Source: Roseomonas sp. (GTDB taxonomy: Bacteria > Pseudomonadota > Alphaproteobacteria > Acetobacterales > Acetobacteraceae). From it: 42,621 nucleotides of DNA. Positions within the stretch are counted from its first letter, which is position 1, and each line of letters opens with the position of its first letter. Of this stretch, positions 1 to 11,713 are shown piece by piece. The notes beneath the pieces are model-generated. The model was not told where the DNA came from and searched no databases. It saw only the letters and a list, made by a program, of their open reading frames with translations. The position numbers were made by a program, and so were the translations under genes. The stretch spans positions 1-42,621 of the forward strand of contig JADCGF010000048.1 of assembly GCA_020249145.1 (NCBI GenBank), read 5' to 3'.

Positions 1-106
1 TGTTCACCAGGCCGCGGATCACCCGTAGCGGATGGTCAGCACGCACCCGCTTTTCAAGATCAACATAGCTGAACAAGGAACCAGCCACCGCATCATTGCC
101 ACGCAT
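1..106 (-). CDS. IS5-family transposase, N-terminal fragment
   Basis: Only the first 35 codons are in the window, starting at an ATG at 106-104. The peptide begins MRGNDAVAG and continues with FSYVDLEKRVRADHPLR. This is the familiar start of IS5-group DDE transposases with a DUF772-type N-terminal domain, in which an FSY..(L/I)E..V..DHPLR pattern precedes the catalytic core. The catalytic DDE residues would lie outside the window, so intactness is unknown. The right-hand copy starts identically (MRGN) at 42611. Confidence 0.78.
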   Translation of the reverse strand, partial: MRGNDAVAGSLFSYVDLEKRVRADHPLRVIRGLVN

Positions 107-180
107 CGCAACCTCGACCGAATGCGAGGACAGTGAATCATAAATACAGGAATCAGGCTACGAAGTTCAGCAGCCTGCTA
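1..180 (-). mobile_element. Left-end fragment of an IS5-family insertion sequence, running out of the window
   Basis: About 85 bp here (96-180) reappear in reverse complement at the right end of the window (42536-42621), with about five differences including one indel. The inner boundary reads TAGCAGGCTGCTGAA on the minus strand, an IS-like terminus shared by both copies. It is followed by a roughly 70-bp non-coding leader and then a transposase start at 106. The element body lies outside the window, so full length, the other inverted repeat and the target duplication cannot be seen. Assignment to IS5 rests on the recalled N-terminal transposase pattern. Confidence 0.8.
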
Positions 181-987
181 ACGCTGCAATAAGCGGTCCT
201 GAGTCTGTTTCTGGCCGAGGCGAACAGATGCCCAGAAATCCTTTGCCTGCTTCTCGGCAATTCTACGGTAATCACCGTACTCGTTATTTCGACCCTGGAT
301 CGCGACATTAGCCTTCCAAACTAGGGGGATGGTCTCATCAAGCAGACCAAAGAGGTCCGAGTATTGCGGCCTTGCCGCTAGCTCCTTGGTAAGGTTATGC
401 GCCACAAAGATGTGTCTAAATTCTGTTATTCGATTCAACCGCTCTTTAGCTGGCCCTTGGAATCTTGCTGCGACGTCTGCTTGTAGCTCTTCCAGATGGC
501 GTCGAACCGCTTCGCGGTTTTGTTCCTCAAGCATCATCCCAGGGTTCCAGCACGCGGCGGCCTCAATCAGCGCCTCTGTTATTCCAGGCTTCGACAAGCG
601 TTCGCAAAGCGAAGGCAGGCTTGCCCTATCGGCCTGATGCTTGTCCCAGCAACGGGTAACCTGTAGCAACAAGGTTTGTGTCAACGCATTCCTGATGGTC
701 GCAAAACCATGCGACTCATAGGATTCGTTGAATAACCTGATCAATTCCTTGTCATTGTTTGCGACTTCCAGCATGGCGTGATTCTGAATCGCAGCCCGAA
801 TGGTCTCATGGAGGCGGTCAGCGATAGGCTGCAAATCATTCAAGATCGGCTTTCCCCCTTTTTTAGACCCAGAAGGCGTTCGCGCAGCCCTTGGACCGGA
901 GATGCACACATTCTTCAGCTTGCCTCTGGTTTCACCTGCGGGCCTGACAAATTTTAGTAGTTTCGACGCGTGGGGAAGCCACAACAT
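178..987 (-). CDS. HEPN-domain protein, AbiU2-like, possibly truncated by an IS
   Basis: The 269-residue maximum reading frame is mostly helical. It contains an Arg-x5-His element (R191, H197, in FRHIFVAHN), the type of motif HEPN ribonucleases use, and a preceding helix resembling the AbiU2/HEPN family. HEPN proteins are often toxins or abortive-infection nucleases acting on RNA; that role is inferred from the family and not shown here. The first 45-70 residues look unlike a folded domain and the frame opens only 28 bp from tRNA-Gln, so the true start may be an internal codon such as the ATG at 774. The stop codon (178-180) is the TAG at the IS terminus, so the native C-terminus may have been lost. 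Base composition is visibly more AT-rich than in the housekeeping genes. No partner antitoxin is visible. Confidence 0.6.
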   Translation of the reverse strand: MLWLPHASKLLKFVRPAGETRGKLKNVCISGPRAARTPSGSKKGGKPILNDLQPIADRLHETIRAAIQNHAMLEVANNDKELIRLFNESYESHGFATIRNALTQTLLLQVTRCWDKHQADRASLPSLCERLSKPGITEALIEAAACWNPGMMLEEQNREAVRRHLEELQADVAARFQGPAKERLNRITEFRHIFVAHNLTKELAARPQYSDLFGLLDETIPLVWKANVAIQGRNNEYGDYRRIAEKQAKDFWASVRLGQKQTQDRLLQR

Positions 988-1015
988 CTAAACAGCATGA
1001 CCAGAATCGCGAAAT

Positions 1016-1089
1016 TGGCTGGGGGACCTGGATTCGAACCAAGGCTGCCCGGGTCAGAGCCGGGAGTTCTACCGCTAAACTATCCCCCA
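1016..1089 (-). tRNA. tRNA-Gln (anticodon CUG), CCA encoded
   Basis: The minus strand folds as a canonical 74-nt tRNA. The acceptor stem TGGGGGA/TCCCCCA (1083-1089 with 1020-1026) is followed by discriminator G and an encoded CCA (1016-1018). The anticodon stem CCCGG/CCGGG encloses the loop CTCTGAC, giving anticodon CUG, which decodes CAG (Gln). The T arm contains GGTTCGAATCC. Its 3' end points at the AT-richer HEPN gene and IS, a typical position for integrated DNA, though no second copy of the 3' end is visible in the window. Confidence 0.96.
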
Positions 1090-1099
1090 AGGACCGCGC

Positions 1100-1128
1100 G
1101 CTATAGCACTGCCCTCCCGGCGCTTCAA
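1100..1128 (-). promoter_or_regulatory. Sigma70-type promoter for tRNA-Gln
   Basis: On the minus strand TTGAAG (1128-1123) is separated by exactly 17 bp from TATAGC (1105-1100). This places a start site around 1093, a few bases before the mature tRNA 5' end at 1089. Hexamers and spacing are good for a stable-RNA promoter. The call is by inspection only. Confidence 0.6.
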
Positions 1129-1214
1129 CTCGCCCCCCTCAAAACTGCTTGCCCTTGGGGCCAGATATCCCGATCATGGTCGCAGCGTCCCAAAAGGGCG
1201 ACAGAAAAGGGATA

Positions 1215-2279
1215 ATGACCGAAACCGCCCCGCATATCGCCCGCGAAGCCGAAGCCGCCCCCGCCCATGCGCGGGCGGAGACGATTGGCGCGGCCTATGC
1301 GGCGCTTGATCTTGGCACGAATAACTGCCGGCTGCTGATCGCCTCCCCGAATGTAGCGGGGTTTCGCGTGCTGGATTCCTTCAGCCGCGTGGTGCAGCTT
1401 GGCGAAGGTCTGGGCAGCAGCGGGCAGCTTTCTACGGCCTCCATGGACCGTGCCTTGGCCGCACTTGGTGCCTGCGCCGATAAGCTTAGCCGCCGACCCT
1501 TACGCGGCTTTGAGGCTGTGGCAACCGAGGCCTGCCGCCAAGCCGGCAATGGCCCGGCCTTCATCGCGCGGGTTGAGGCGGAAACCGGCATCAGGCTGCG
1601 CATCATCACGGGGCGGGAAGAAGCAGAACTCGCCATGGAATCCTGCGCGGCCCTATTGGAACCGGGTGATCGGCGCGCGCTGCTGTTCGATATCGGCGGC
1701 GGCAGCACCGAAATCGCCTGGATCCGCGCCGCCGCTAAGCCCTGCGATGTGCCGGAACTGATCGGCTATATTTCACTCCCCATCGGCGTGGTGACCCTGG
1801 CTGAGCGCTGCGGTGCCGCCTGTTTCACCGAAGCCGGCTTCTTCGCCGTGGTGGATGAAGTCGCGGCCAGGCTGGAAGCCTTTGATCGGCTGCATTGCAT
1901 CGGCCAGGAAATCCATGCCGGCGGCGTGCGGCTGATGGGCACATCGGGCACGGTCACCACACTCGCCGGCGTGGTCATGGCGCTGCCGCGCTATCGCCGC
2001 CCGCTGGTGGATGGCTCGACCCTTGATTGTGAAGCTGCCGATGCCGCTTTGGGTGATCTTTTCGCCATGGGCCGTGCGGAATTGGCCGCGCACCCCTGCG
2101 TGGGGCCGGAACGCGTGGATTACGTGCTACCGGGCTGCGCGATTTACGCGGCGATAAGGCGCATTTGGCCAACGCGGAGCCTCCGCGTCGCGGATCGTGG
2201 CCTGCGTGAGGGCATGTTGCTCAGGATGATGCGTGCGGACCGTGAAGCTGCGCGCCGCAGCCCACCGCGGCGCCGTTAG
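1215..2279 (+). CDS. Ppx/GppA family exopolyphosphatase/pppGpp phosphohydrolase
   Basis: This is a member of the actin-fold Ppx/GppA phosphatases, which remove terminal phosphates from polyphosphate or from pppGpp in the cytoplasm. The phosphate-1 loop DLGTNNCRLLI lies near the N-terminus and the second loop FDIGGGSTEI mid-protein; VATEACRQA and TGREEAELA also match the family. At about 354 residues it is the short form, the catalytic half without the C-terminal HD domain of E. coli Ppx. The ATG at 1215 is preferred because AAAAGGG lies just upstream; an earlier ATG at 1149 would add an uncharacteristic N-terminus. rlmE follows after 9 bp, so the two are probably cotranscribed. Substrate preference cannot be read from sequence. 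A PPK2-type polyphosphate kinase lies elsewhere in the window at 30695. Confidence 0.9.
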   Translation: MTETAPHIAREAEAAPAHARAETIGAAYAALDLGTNNCRLLIASPNVAGFRVLDSFSRVVQLGEGLGSSGQLSTASMDRALAALGACADKLSRRPLRGFEAVATEACRQAGNGPAFIARVEAETGIRLRIITGREEAELAMESCAALLEPGDRRALLFDIGGGSTEIAWIRAAAKPCDVPELIGYISLPIGVVTLAERCGAACFTEAGFFAVVDEVAARLEAFDRLHCIGQEIHAGGVRLMGTSGTVTTLAGVVMALPRYRRPLVDGSTLDCEAADAALGDLFAMGRAELAAHPCVGPERVDYVLPGCAIYAAIRRIWPTRSLRVADRGLREGMLLRMMRADREAARRSPPRRR

Positions 2280-2288
2280 GTCTCGGCC

Positions 2289-5750
<3,462 letters not shown>

Positions 5751-5754
<4 letters not shown>

Positions 5755-6275
5755 AGGACCAAGGCCCCGATGATGGCGCCCGCGCCCAATACCCAAAGCG
5801 GGCTGAAATCCGTCCGCCAGACGAAAATGGCGGAAGCCACGGTCAGCGCGATGGTGACCCAACTTTCGGCGGACCCCTGCGCCAGGATCAGGCCAGATGC
5901 GGCAATCAGCCCAACCGCAATCGGCACCAGCCCGCGTTCCACAATCCGCAGCCATGGGCGTCCCAAAAGCCTTGCCCTCAGGCGCGAAAAACCGAAGGCC
6001 ATCAGGCTGGTCGGCACGGTCATGGCCGCAGTTGCCGTCAGCATCCCGAGAATGCCGCCGACATGCCAACCGAACAGCCCCACCACCAATACATTCGGCC
6101 CCGGTGCTGCCTGGGCAAGCGCGAAGCGGCGCGCGAAATCCGCATCACTCATCCAGCCATGCACATCCACGACCATGCGGTGCATCTCAGGCAGCACGGC
6201 AATGCCGCCGCCCACCGAAACCAGGGAAATGGCGCCAAAGCCCAGCAGCAATTGCCAGAAGATCGCAGCGGTCAT
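5751..6275 (-). CDS. chrA: Chromate transporter ChrA, second half-size subunit
   Basis: This is a short-chain CHR-family membrane protein of about 174 residues. It has the repeating signature LLLGFGAISLVSVGGGIA, a QAAPGPNVLVVGLFGW segment (the family Q..PGP motif) and several hydrophobic helices. The ATG at 6275 overlaps the stop of the preceding chrA gene (ATGA), which indicates translational coupling; a longer upstream extension would be a shadow of that gene. Short-chain ChrA proteins work as pairs that together correspond to one long ChrA. Known members export chromate from the cytoplasm, but anion specificity here is inferred from family only. Confidence 0.88.
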
Positions 6276-6826
6276 TTGCTGCGCGCCCCGTGCCAGGACG
6301 CCAGAATGCCAAGGGGGGCGAGACCCAGCACCACCATGGGCAGCGGCACGCGGAAAAAACCCGCCGCCGCCAGCGCACAAAGTCCAACCGCCAAAAGCGC
6401 CAGTGTTGGCTTCAGCTTCTGCGCCATCTTGACGGCGGTGCCGAGCACCATGCCCGCCGCCGCCGCCGCAACCCCTGCGAGCACCGCCTTCACCAGCGGC
6501 ACCTCGCCATAGGAATCATACAATACGGCAAGCCCCATCAGGATGATCAGCGGCCCGCCGAACATGGAACAGGAAGCGAGCAAGGCCCCCACCGCACCAT
6601 GGAAGCGATCCCCAATCATAATGGCCGCATTCAGCGCATTGGGCCCCGGCAGCACCTGCCCAAGGCCTAGCGTTTCGGCATATTCCTGTTCGGTCAGCCA
6701 GCGCTTTTCTTCCACCAGCACCCGCCGCGCCCAGGCATTGATGCCGCCAAAGCCAATCAGCCCAATCTTGCCATAGGTGAGGAAAAGATCGGTGCGGGTC
6801 GGCAGCCGGGGGGACGAATCATCCAT
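6272..6826 (-). CDS. chrA: Chromate transporter ChrA, first half-size subunit
   Basis: This 184-residue member of the CHR family has the N-terminal motif TYGKIGLIGFGG followed by ARRVLVEEKRWLTEQEYAE, the typical loop of ChrA domain I. GQVLPGPNALNAAIMIGDR (the PGP motif) and about five hydrophobic segments follow. Together with the gene just downstream it forms a split two-gene transporter. It is the first gene of the operon that ends with the FrhB-like reductase, and the ATG at 6826 is the only sensible start. About 70 bp separate it from the end of the capsule export cassette. Confidence 0.88.
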   Translation of the reverse strand: MDDSSPRLPTRTDLFLTYGKIGLIGFGGINAWARRVLVEEKRWLTEQEYAETLGLGQVLPGPNALNAAIMIGDRFHGAVGALLASCSMFGGPLIILMGLAVLYDSYGEVPLVKAVLAGVAAAAAGMVLGTAVKMAQKLKPTLALLAVGLCALAAAGFFRVPLPMVVLGLAPLGILASWHGARSK

Positions 6827-6895
6827 AAGCGCAGAGGAACCCGCCGCGCCGCCGGGATCAATACCCCATGCCGCGTGAAACAGCCAAAGCGCCGG

Positions 6896-8728
6896 TCAAT
6901 TATTGTTAAAAGCGCGGGAGGCGAGGGCAACTTGGAACAGCGCCGTGATCAGTTCCTGACCCATGATGAAGAGCTTCGGGTCAAGATAAGGCAGCGCAAT
7001 CAATTCATCGCCTGGACCGGGTGATTGGCGCGGATCAAGAATAACCTGCCCGCTTGGCCGACGCAGCATGAGCGTCGAGCGCGCCCCGCGCGCCGTCAAT
7101 CCGCCTGCCTGTTCAAGGTATTGTTCAATGGTCGTCCCTTCGCGCCACAAGACGGCGCGTGGCATTCTGACTTCACCTTGGACCATCACGGTCTGAGAAC
7201 GTTCCGGAATGACGATGACATCGCCATCTTCCAGGCGTACCGGCGCGCAGGTGCCATCCTCATTCACCACAACCAGGCGACCTTCGGGCAGGCTGCGACG
7301 CGCGCGGCTGATATAGGAAAGCACGAGATTGGCTTCGGCGGTGCGCGCCGCGGCCACACCTGGGGTCATGGCTGGGGAGAGAAACAACTGCCGTTCCAGC
7401 CGATCAAGCGAATCATCAATGGCGCGCTTCTGCTGCAGGGCAAGGCGGGGGCGCAGCAGGAAAACAGCCGAGGTATTCGCAAGCGTTGGGTCCACCGCCA
7501 CGTGATCCAGAATCTGGCACAGTGAAAAATCCCGATCCGCGACAAGAACCGACGGGTAGAGGCGGCTGCCTTCGATTGTGATGCGCACGGTGCGCAAGGC
7601 CACATCAGCGACGAAGGTTACCGTATCCTGATCATTCAAGGTCTGACGGGCAAGCTCGGCCAGGGTGACATAGCGCGAAAAGGGCTGCGCATTCCGCACA
7701 CCACGCACCACCGCATTGGTTGCTGCCGGCAAAGGCCGGGCGTAATTGATCAAATCCTGACCCCGCATGGGGCCACGTTGCGCGCTTTCAAACAGGTAAT
7801 TGTTGCGCACCGCGCCATCCGCGCCGATCAGCGGGCGCTGCCGGCCAACAAGGATGGTATCGCCTTCCTGCAAGCGTATCTGCGGAATATTGCCGTCAAA
7901 CAGGAAATGATAGAGATCAAGGCTGGTAACCGTGGCGCCACCGCGCTGCACGCTGATTTCCCGGAAAGAGCCGCGCGCGGGGTCAACACCGCCGGCGCGC
8001 AACAGAAAATCAAGGATACTGTCCGAAGCTGCGCCCGCATAGCGACCGGGCGCCCTGACAAAACCGGCCACGAAAACACCGATCCTTTGGGTGGATAGGA
8101 CCGTGGCATAAACCTGGACCTGCTGTGTGTAGACGCGGCGGATTTCGCCTTCCACGATGCGCTGCAAATCGCCGACACGCACCCCCGCCACACGAATGGG
8201 TCCGATATTGGGCAGGAAAAGATTACCGGCAGGATCAATCTGCGCGATTTGTTCAGCATCAACCGCCCCCCAGGCGCGCACGCTGATACGGTCCCCAGGG
8301 GCCAGCACATAATTCGGATTTGGCGCATCGGATGAAGATTGCGGCTGCCCAGTGAAAAGGGCAGCACCGAATACCGCTGTTGGCGCACCGGTAGGGCGCT
8401 GCAAATCACCAAGCGGGGTGACAAGCGTGGGGCCACCTTCGGCCTGGGTAGGGCTGCCCGCACGCTCCGTCGCGCGGGACTGACCGGGCAAATCGGCAAG
8501 GCTGCGTTGGTCGAATACAGGGGGCGCTTCCAGTCGAACACCTTCCGAAGGAACACCAGGCAGGACAGGAATCAGGTTCCTCGGAAAGCTTGGCATGCCC
8601 GGAATGATGTTGGAGCCCGGAGCCTGTGGTTGGGTCTGGGCAAGGGCAGGCAATCCCGTGCCGATCAGGAAAAACCCAAAGAAAAACAGGAAAACATGTG
8701 CCAGGAAACTTATGCGCTTAAGCCGCAT
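6896..8728 (-). CDS. Polysaccharide export outer-membrane protein (Wza/KpsD-like, SLBB domains)
   Basis: The protein has an N-terminal hydrophobic signal (FLFFFGFFLIGTG..LPALAQ), a proline-rich stretch, and a Poly_export domain at about 140-240 with LAPGDRISVRAWG. At least two SLBB-type beta-grasp domains follow (IGVFVAGFVRAPGRYAG and VMVQGEVRMPRAVLW). At about 610 residues it matches KpsD-type long proteins better than the short Wza lipoproteins, and no lipobox is seen. It should form or help form the outer-membrane exit channel for capsular or exopolysaccharide. The ATG at 8728 is chosen because it follows GGATG and starts the basic n-region MRLKR. It overlaps kpsE by 11 bp and is the last gene of the export operon. 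Confidence 0.86.
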   Translation of the reverse strand: MRLKRISFLAHVFLFFFGFFLIGTGLPALAQTQPQAPGSNIIPGMPSFPRNLIPVLPGVPSEGVRLEAPPVFDQRSLADLPGQSRATERAGSPTQAEGGPTLVTPLGDLQRPTGAPTAVFGAALFTGQPQSSSDAPNPNYVLAPGDRISVRAWGAVDAEQIAQIDPAGNLFLPNIGPIRVAGVRVGDLQRIVEGEIRRVYTQQVQVYATVLSTQRIGVFVAGFVRAPGRYAGAASDSILDFLLRAGGVDPARGSFREISVQRGGATVTSLDLYHFLFDGNIPQIRLQEGDTILVGRQRPLIGADGAVRNNYLFESAQRGPMRGQDLINYARPLPAATNAVVRGVRNAQPFSRYVTLAELARQTLNDQDTVTFVADVALRTVRITIEGSRLYPSVLVADRDFSLCQILDHVAVDPTLANTSAVFLLRPRLALQQKRAIDDSLDRLERQLFLSPAMTPGVAAARTAEANLVLSYISRARRSLPEGRLVVVNEDGTCAPVRLEDGDVIVIPERSQTVMVQGEVRMPRAVLWREGTTIEQYLEQAGGLTARGARSTLMLRRPSGQVILDPRQSPGPGDELIALPYLDPKLFIMGQELITALFQVALASRAFNNN

Positions 8729-9935
8729 GTTCACGCATCCCCACAATCAAAAGCCAACCGATGCCATAGGCGATGACCAATCCCAGAAAGATGCTCGCTG
8801 TATTCGTGAAGCTCCGGGGGTAGAGCGGATAAACAGCCAGATTGGGCTGGACGATACGCGAGAGATAGAGTTGCTGGCGTTGCGCTTCCATGCGCGCCAT
8901 TTCAAGGCTTGCGGTGGCAGAGGCGAGCTGTTTGTCAGCAAATTCCCGTTCCAGCATGAGCCTTTCATAGGCGGCCAATTGACGCGCAAGGACCGCCCCG
9001 CCGACATTGGCAGTCGAATCAGTGTGACGCGAACGCTCGGCAGAGATTTGGCGTTCCAGCGCTTCAATGCGATTGCGGGTTGCCTGCAGGGCGGGATTGT
9101 CGGGCCGCATGAATTGCTGGCGTTCCGTCAATTCAGCCCTGGCTTGGGCCAGCGCGCCTTCCAATTGACCGCGAAGAACAAGCGCTGCCTGCACCGCCCC
9201 GGCGCTATCGAGCTCTCTTTCCTGTTCGCGAAAACGAACAAGGGCAGCACGGCTTTCCTGAACACGCCGCTCTGCGACTTCAATTTCCTGTTGCGCAAGT
9301 CGCAAAGTGTCGCCGCGAGCACGCTCCGAGAGCCGGTTGACCAGCGATTCCGCCGCGACCAACAGCGTCTCAGCCAGTTCCTTGGAATCCTCCGGACGAA
9401 AGCTGCGGACCTGCAAGGTTGTGACACCTGTCATGGGGTCAAGAGTGACAGTGACCATATGCTTGAAGAAGCGCGCAATGCGTTCCGGTTCGGTGAACCA
9501 AATTCGCGCCAAAAAATCAGCTTCCGGGCGGCGCCACAATTCGACCAAGTCAAGCTTTTCATTGGCTTGCATGACCGCATCGAGGGAGGAGAGAAAGTTG
9601 CGGATACTATTCGCTTCGCCTGAAGACATGGCCCCGCCCAGGCCGCCAAGCGCGCCCCCTGCGGCAGCACGCAGGGCGGCGGCTGGCCCGCCACCATCAT
9701 TTCCCCGCGAATGAACAACAAATCTTGCCTCAGAGACATATTGCGGTGCGGCGATGCCGTAAAAATAAAAGGCCACAAGCAAACTTGGCAGGATGACCAG
9801 CAAGAAAAAAGGCTTCCGCACCAGGCGCAACAGCCATGGCTGCGGCGGTAGTGCTGGCTCAAGAGCCTCACCGCTACGACTGGCACTAGGCTCAGAGAGC
9901 GTTATAAGTGGCGAGAGCTTCATCGAGATCGTCAT
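8718..9935 (-). CDS. kpsE: Capsule polysaccharide export inner-membrane protein (KpsE-like)
   Basis: This polysaccharide co-polymerase-type protein has one transmembrane helix near residues 43-62 (FFLLVILPSLLVAFYFYG), a periplasmic domain with YVSEARFVVHSR, and a long coiled coil at about 200-340 (RLAQQEIEVAERRVQESRAA). A second transmembrane helix lies near the C-terminus (IFLGLVIAYGIGWLLIVG). In group 2 capsule systems KpsE couples the KpsMT ABC transporter to the outer-membrane KpsD. Two starts are possible, ATG 9935 and ATG 9923, neither with a strong Shine-Dalgarno. The gene overlaps the kpsT end by 32-44 bp. Confidence 0.86.
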   Translation of the reverse strand: MTISMKLSPLITLSEPSASRSGEALEPALPPQPWLLRLVRKPFFLLVILPSLLVAFYFYGIAAPQYVSEARFVVHSRGNDGGGPAAALRAAAGGALGGLGGAMSSGEANSIRNFLSSLDAVMQANEKLDLVELWRRPEADFLARIWFTEPERIARFFKHMVTVTLDPMTGVTTLQVRSFRPEDSKELAETLLVAAESLVNRLSERARGDTLRLAQQEIEVAERRVQESRAALVRFREQERELDSAGAVQAALVLRGQLEGALAQARAELTERQQFMRPDNPALQATRNRIEALERQISAERSRHTDSTANVGGAVLARQLAAYERLMLEREFADKQLASATASLEMARMEAQRQQLYLSRIVQPNLAVYPLYPRSFTNTASIFLGLVIAYGIGWLLIVGMREHAA

Positions 9936-10530
9936 AGAAGGTTAGGATTCCCTGATCAAGCACGGCTGCGCGGGTGCAAAGCCGCCTTACCAGGGCGGGA
10001 GAGTGGGATACCAGAATGAGCCCGGATCTTTCGATTTTCTCGGCGAAGGCACGACCAAAGCGCGTATCGCCAACAGCCAAGGCCTCATCCACCAGATAGC
10101 AATCAAAATCCACGGCGAGCGAAACGGCGAGCGCAAGCCGAGAGCGCATGCCAGAAGAGTAGGTCATCATGGGCATGCGAAAATAGTCACCGAGTTCGGA
10201 AAAATCGGCAACAAAATCGGTTATCTTTCGAATGTCGCGCCCATAAAGGCGAGCGATCAATCTTGCATTGTCAGCCCCGGAAAGCTGCCCAGAAAACCCG
10301 GCTGCCATGCCAATCGGCCAGGAAATGGTCATTGTCCGATTGATGCGCCCCTTGGTTGGCGCTTCAACCCCGCCCAGCATGCGCACAAGGGTTGATTTGC
10401 CAGAGCCATTCCGCCCCAGGATGCCAACCTTCTCCCCGCGCGCTATCCTACCGGAAGCGCCATGCAAGATGATTTTTTGACCTGTCCTGGTCGGATAGTG
10501 TTTGTGCACATTGATCAGTTCGAGGGCCAT
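9892..10530 (-). CDS. kpsT: Capsule export ABC transporter ATP-binding protein (KpsT-like)
   Basis: The ATPase of an ABC-2 polysaccharide exporter has Walker A GRNGSGKST, the signature YSSGMRSRLA, Walker B CYLVDEALAVGD and the H-loop LVSHS. It has about 212 residues, the size of KpsT, and lacks the C-terminal carbohydrate-binding extension of Wzt. The ATG at 10530 (MALELINVHKHY) is preferred over an in-frame upstream extension that would run into kpsM. Its start lies 8 bp after the kpsM stop. It energises export of a lipid-linked polysaccharide made elsewhere. Confidence 0.93.
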   Translation of the reverse strand: MALELINVHKHYPTRTGQKIILHGASGRIARGEKVGILGRNGSGKSTLVRMLGGVEAPTKGRINRTMTISWPIGMAAGFSGQLSGADNARLIARLYGRDIRKITDFVADFSELGDYFRMPMMTYSSGMRSRLALAVSLAVDFDCYLVDEALAVGDTRFGRAFAEKIERSGLILVSHSPALVRRLCTRAAVLDQGILTFYDDLDEALATYNAL

Positions 10531-10538
10531 GGCGACGC

Positions 10539-11330
10539 CTATTCCAACCCCAGGCGCTGACGCGTGATGCGAAGCGCGGCGAGACCAAGTAAATGGGTCA
10601 CAAGGATCCATGCGGCCACGTAGCCAAGATCATAATGCGCTTGAAAGCGCGACCCGAACTGGCCGTCACGCATAAGCTCAAAAAGATGCACCATCGGAAC
10701 GTATAAGGCCAGTTCCTGCAGCGATTCAGGCAACCACTCAACCAGAAAAAACATCCCGCAAATGGGAAGAGTCAAATACGTAAATGCATGGACGGCTCTC
10801 TCCATCCCTTCCATGGCTTCGGTCGCGGCCGCTGCCATCAGGGCCATACCCTGTGTGAGAAGGGCCATGCCAATAAAGGCAAGAATGATTTTGGTCGGGT
10901 CTTCGACCATCTCGCCATTCACAACAAAAAGCGCAAACATGAAAACAAACATCACACCGATGCAGGAGATTGTTTCGATAAGATGGCGGGCGAAGAATAT
11001 ATCGGGCAGGGTGACCGTTTTGTGATATAGCAACGTCATGTTAGAAGGGATCGCAGCGGTGGCGCGGTTAAGAATGCCGCGATAAATGAAATACAGAATG
11101 TATCCGGCAGCAAAAAATTCAAAAGCCCCAAAAATTGCCGAATGATCGTTCAAGAGATGTACCAGGCCAATGGCACTACCCAGCAGCAATGGTTCGAAAA
11201 ATAACCAAATATACCCGAAATAATGTTGCCCGAAGCGCGAATGCAATTCCCGGATGATCAGCGCCCCGATCACGCGGCGCTGCATGCGCGCGCCGCGGAG
11301 CGTCAGGGCCACTTCCTCCTTGAAGCTCAT
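10539..11330 (-). CDS. kpsM: Capsule export ABC transporter permease (KpsM-like)
   Basis: This ABC-2 type permease has a conserved cytoplasmic N-terminus (RVIGALIIRELHSRFG...GYIWLFFEPLL) and six hydrophobic segments, as in KpsM. With KpsT it moves the polysaccharide across the inner membrane. The ATG at 11330 shares its A with the TGA stop of the upstream lipoprotein gene (TGATG), so translation is probably coupled. This start gives 263 residues, the usual family length, and a longer frame upstream is ignored. Confidence 0.92.
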   Translation of the reverse strand: MSFKEEVALTLRGARMQRRVIGALIIRELHSRFGQHYFGYIWLFFEPLLLGSAIGLVHLLNDHSAIFGAFEFFAAGYILYFIYRGILNRATAAIPSNMTLLYHKTVTLPDIFFARHLIETISCIGVMFVFMFALFVVNGEMVEDPTKIILAFIGMALLTQGMALMAAAATEAMEGMERAVHAFTYLTLPICGMFFLVEWLPESLQELALYVPMVHLFELMRDGQFGSRFQAHYDLGYVAAWILVTHLLGLAALRITRQRLGLE

Positions 11331-11713
11331 CAACGCGCATCCGTTTGCGCAATCAGGGGACGCGCTTCGATCCACCCGGTACCGGCGCGACAAAACAGCC
11401 TTAGGCTATCGCCGCCGCGCTGCGTGACGCGCACTTCCCGACATTCACGCCCGCTCGCGGCCGCATATTGGCGCATAATCCGTAGGGTAACGGTTTCATT
11501 CCGCTCGGCAAGGAATACTTGGGCCTGGGCGTTATTCGGCGGGTCTGCCGCAAAAGCCGCAATCGGGTCCAAAATTGGTCGCGGCGCAAGTGGAGCCACC
11601 TCGCCCGTTCCGCCCAAGCCGGAGGTTCCACCGCACCCCGCCAGCAGCAGAGCAACGAGGGACAGGATACCCGATCCTCTCATCTGGCGCCCGCGATAGG
11701 CCCCACTGAACAT
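11330..11713 (-). CDS. Small predicted lipoprotein, first gene of the capsule export operon
   Basis: The 127-residue protein has a basic n-region, a hydrophobic stretch and a lipobox LLLAGC (Cys27), so it is probably lipid-anchored. The mature part contains two cysteines (ECREV and LFCRAG) that may form a disulfide, and ends with a GTGWIEARP segment like small periplasmic surface-antigen-type domains. I do not recognise a characterised family. The ATG at 11713 is chosen because GGGGAGA lies at good distance upstream; an internal ATG at 11683 would give a shorter signal. It is coupled to kpsM by TGATG, which suggests a role in capsule export or assembly. That role is inferred from position only. 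Confidence 0.72.
   Translation of the reverse strand: MFSGAYRGRQMRGSGILSLVALLLAGCGGTSGLGGTGEVAPLAPRPILDPIAAFAADPPNNAQAQVFLAERNETVTLRIMRQYAAASGRECREVRVTQRGGDSLRLFCRAGTGWIEARPLIAQTDAR

Noticed and set aside
1016..1089. Attachment site formed by the tRNA-Gln 3' end
   Set aside because: No second copy of the tRNA 3' sequence is visible in the window, so an att pair cannot be shown.
5755..6069. Extra 105 residues in front of the FrhB-like protein
   Set aside because: They lie antiphase over the chromate transporter and read like noise; the GTG at 5754 with GTGA overlap gives the family N-terminus.
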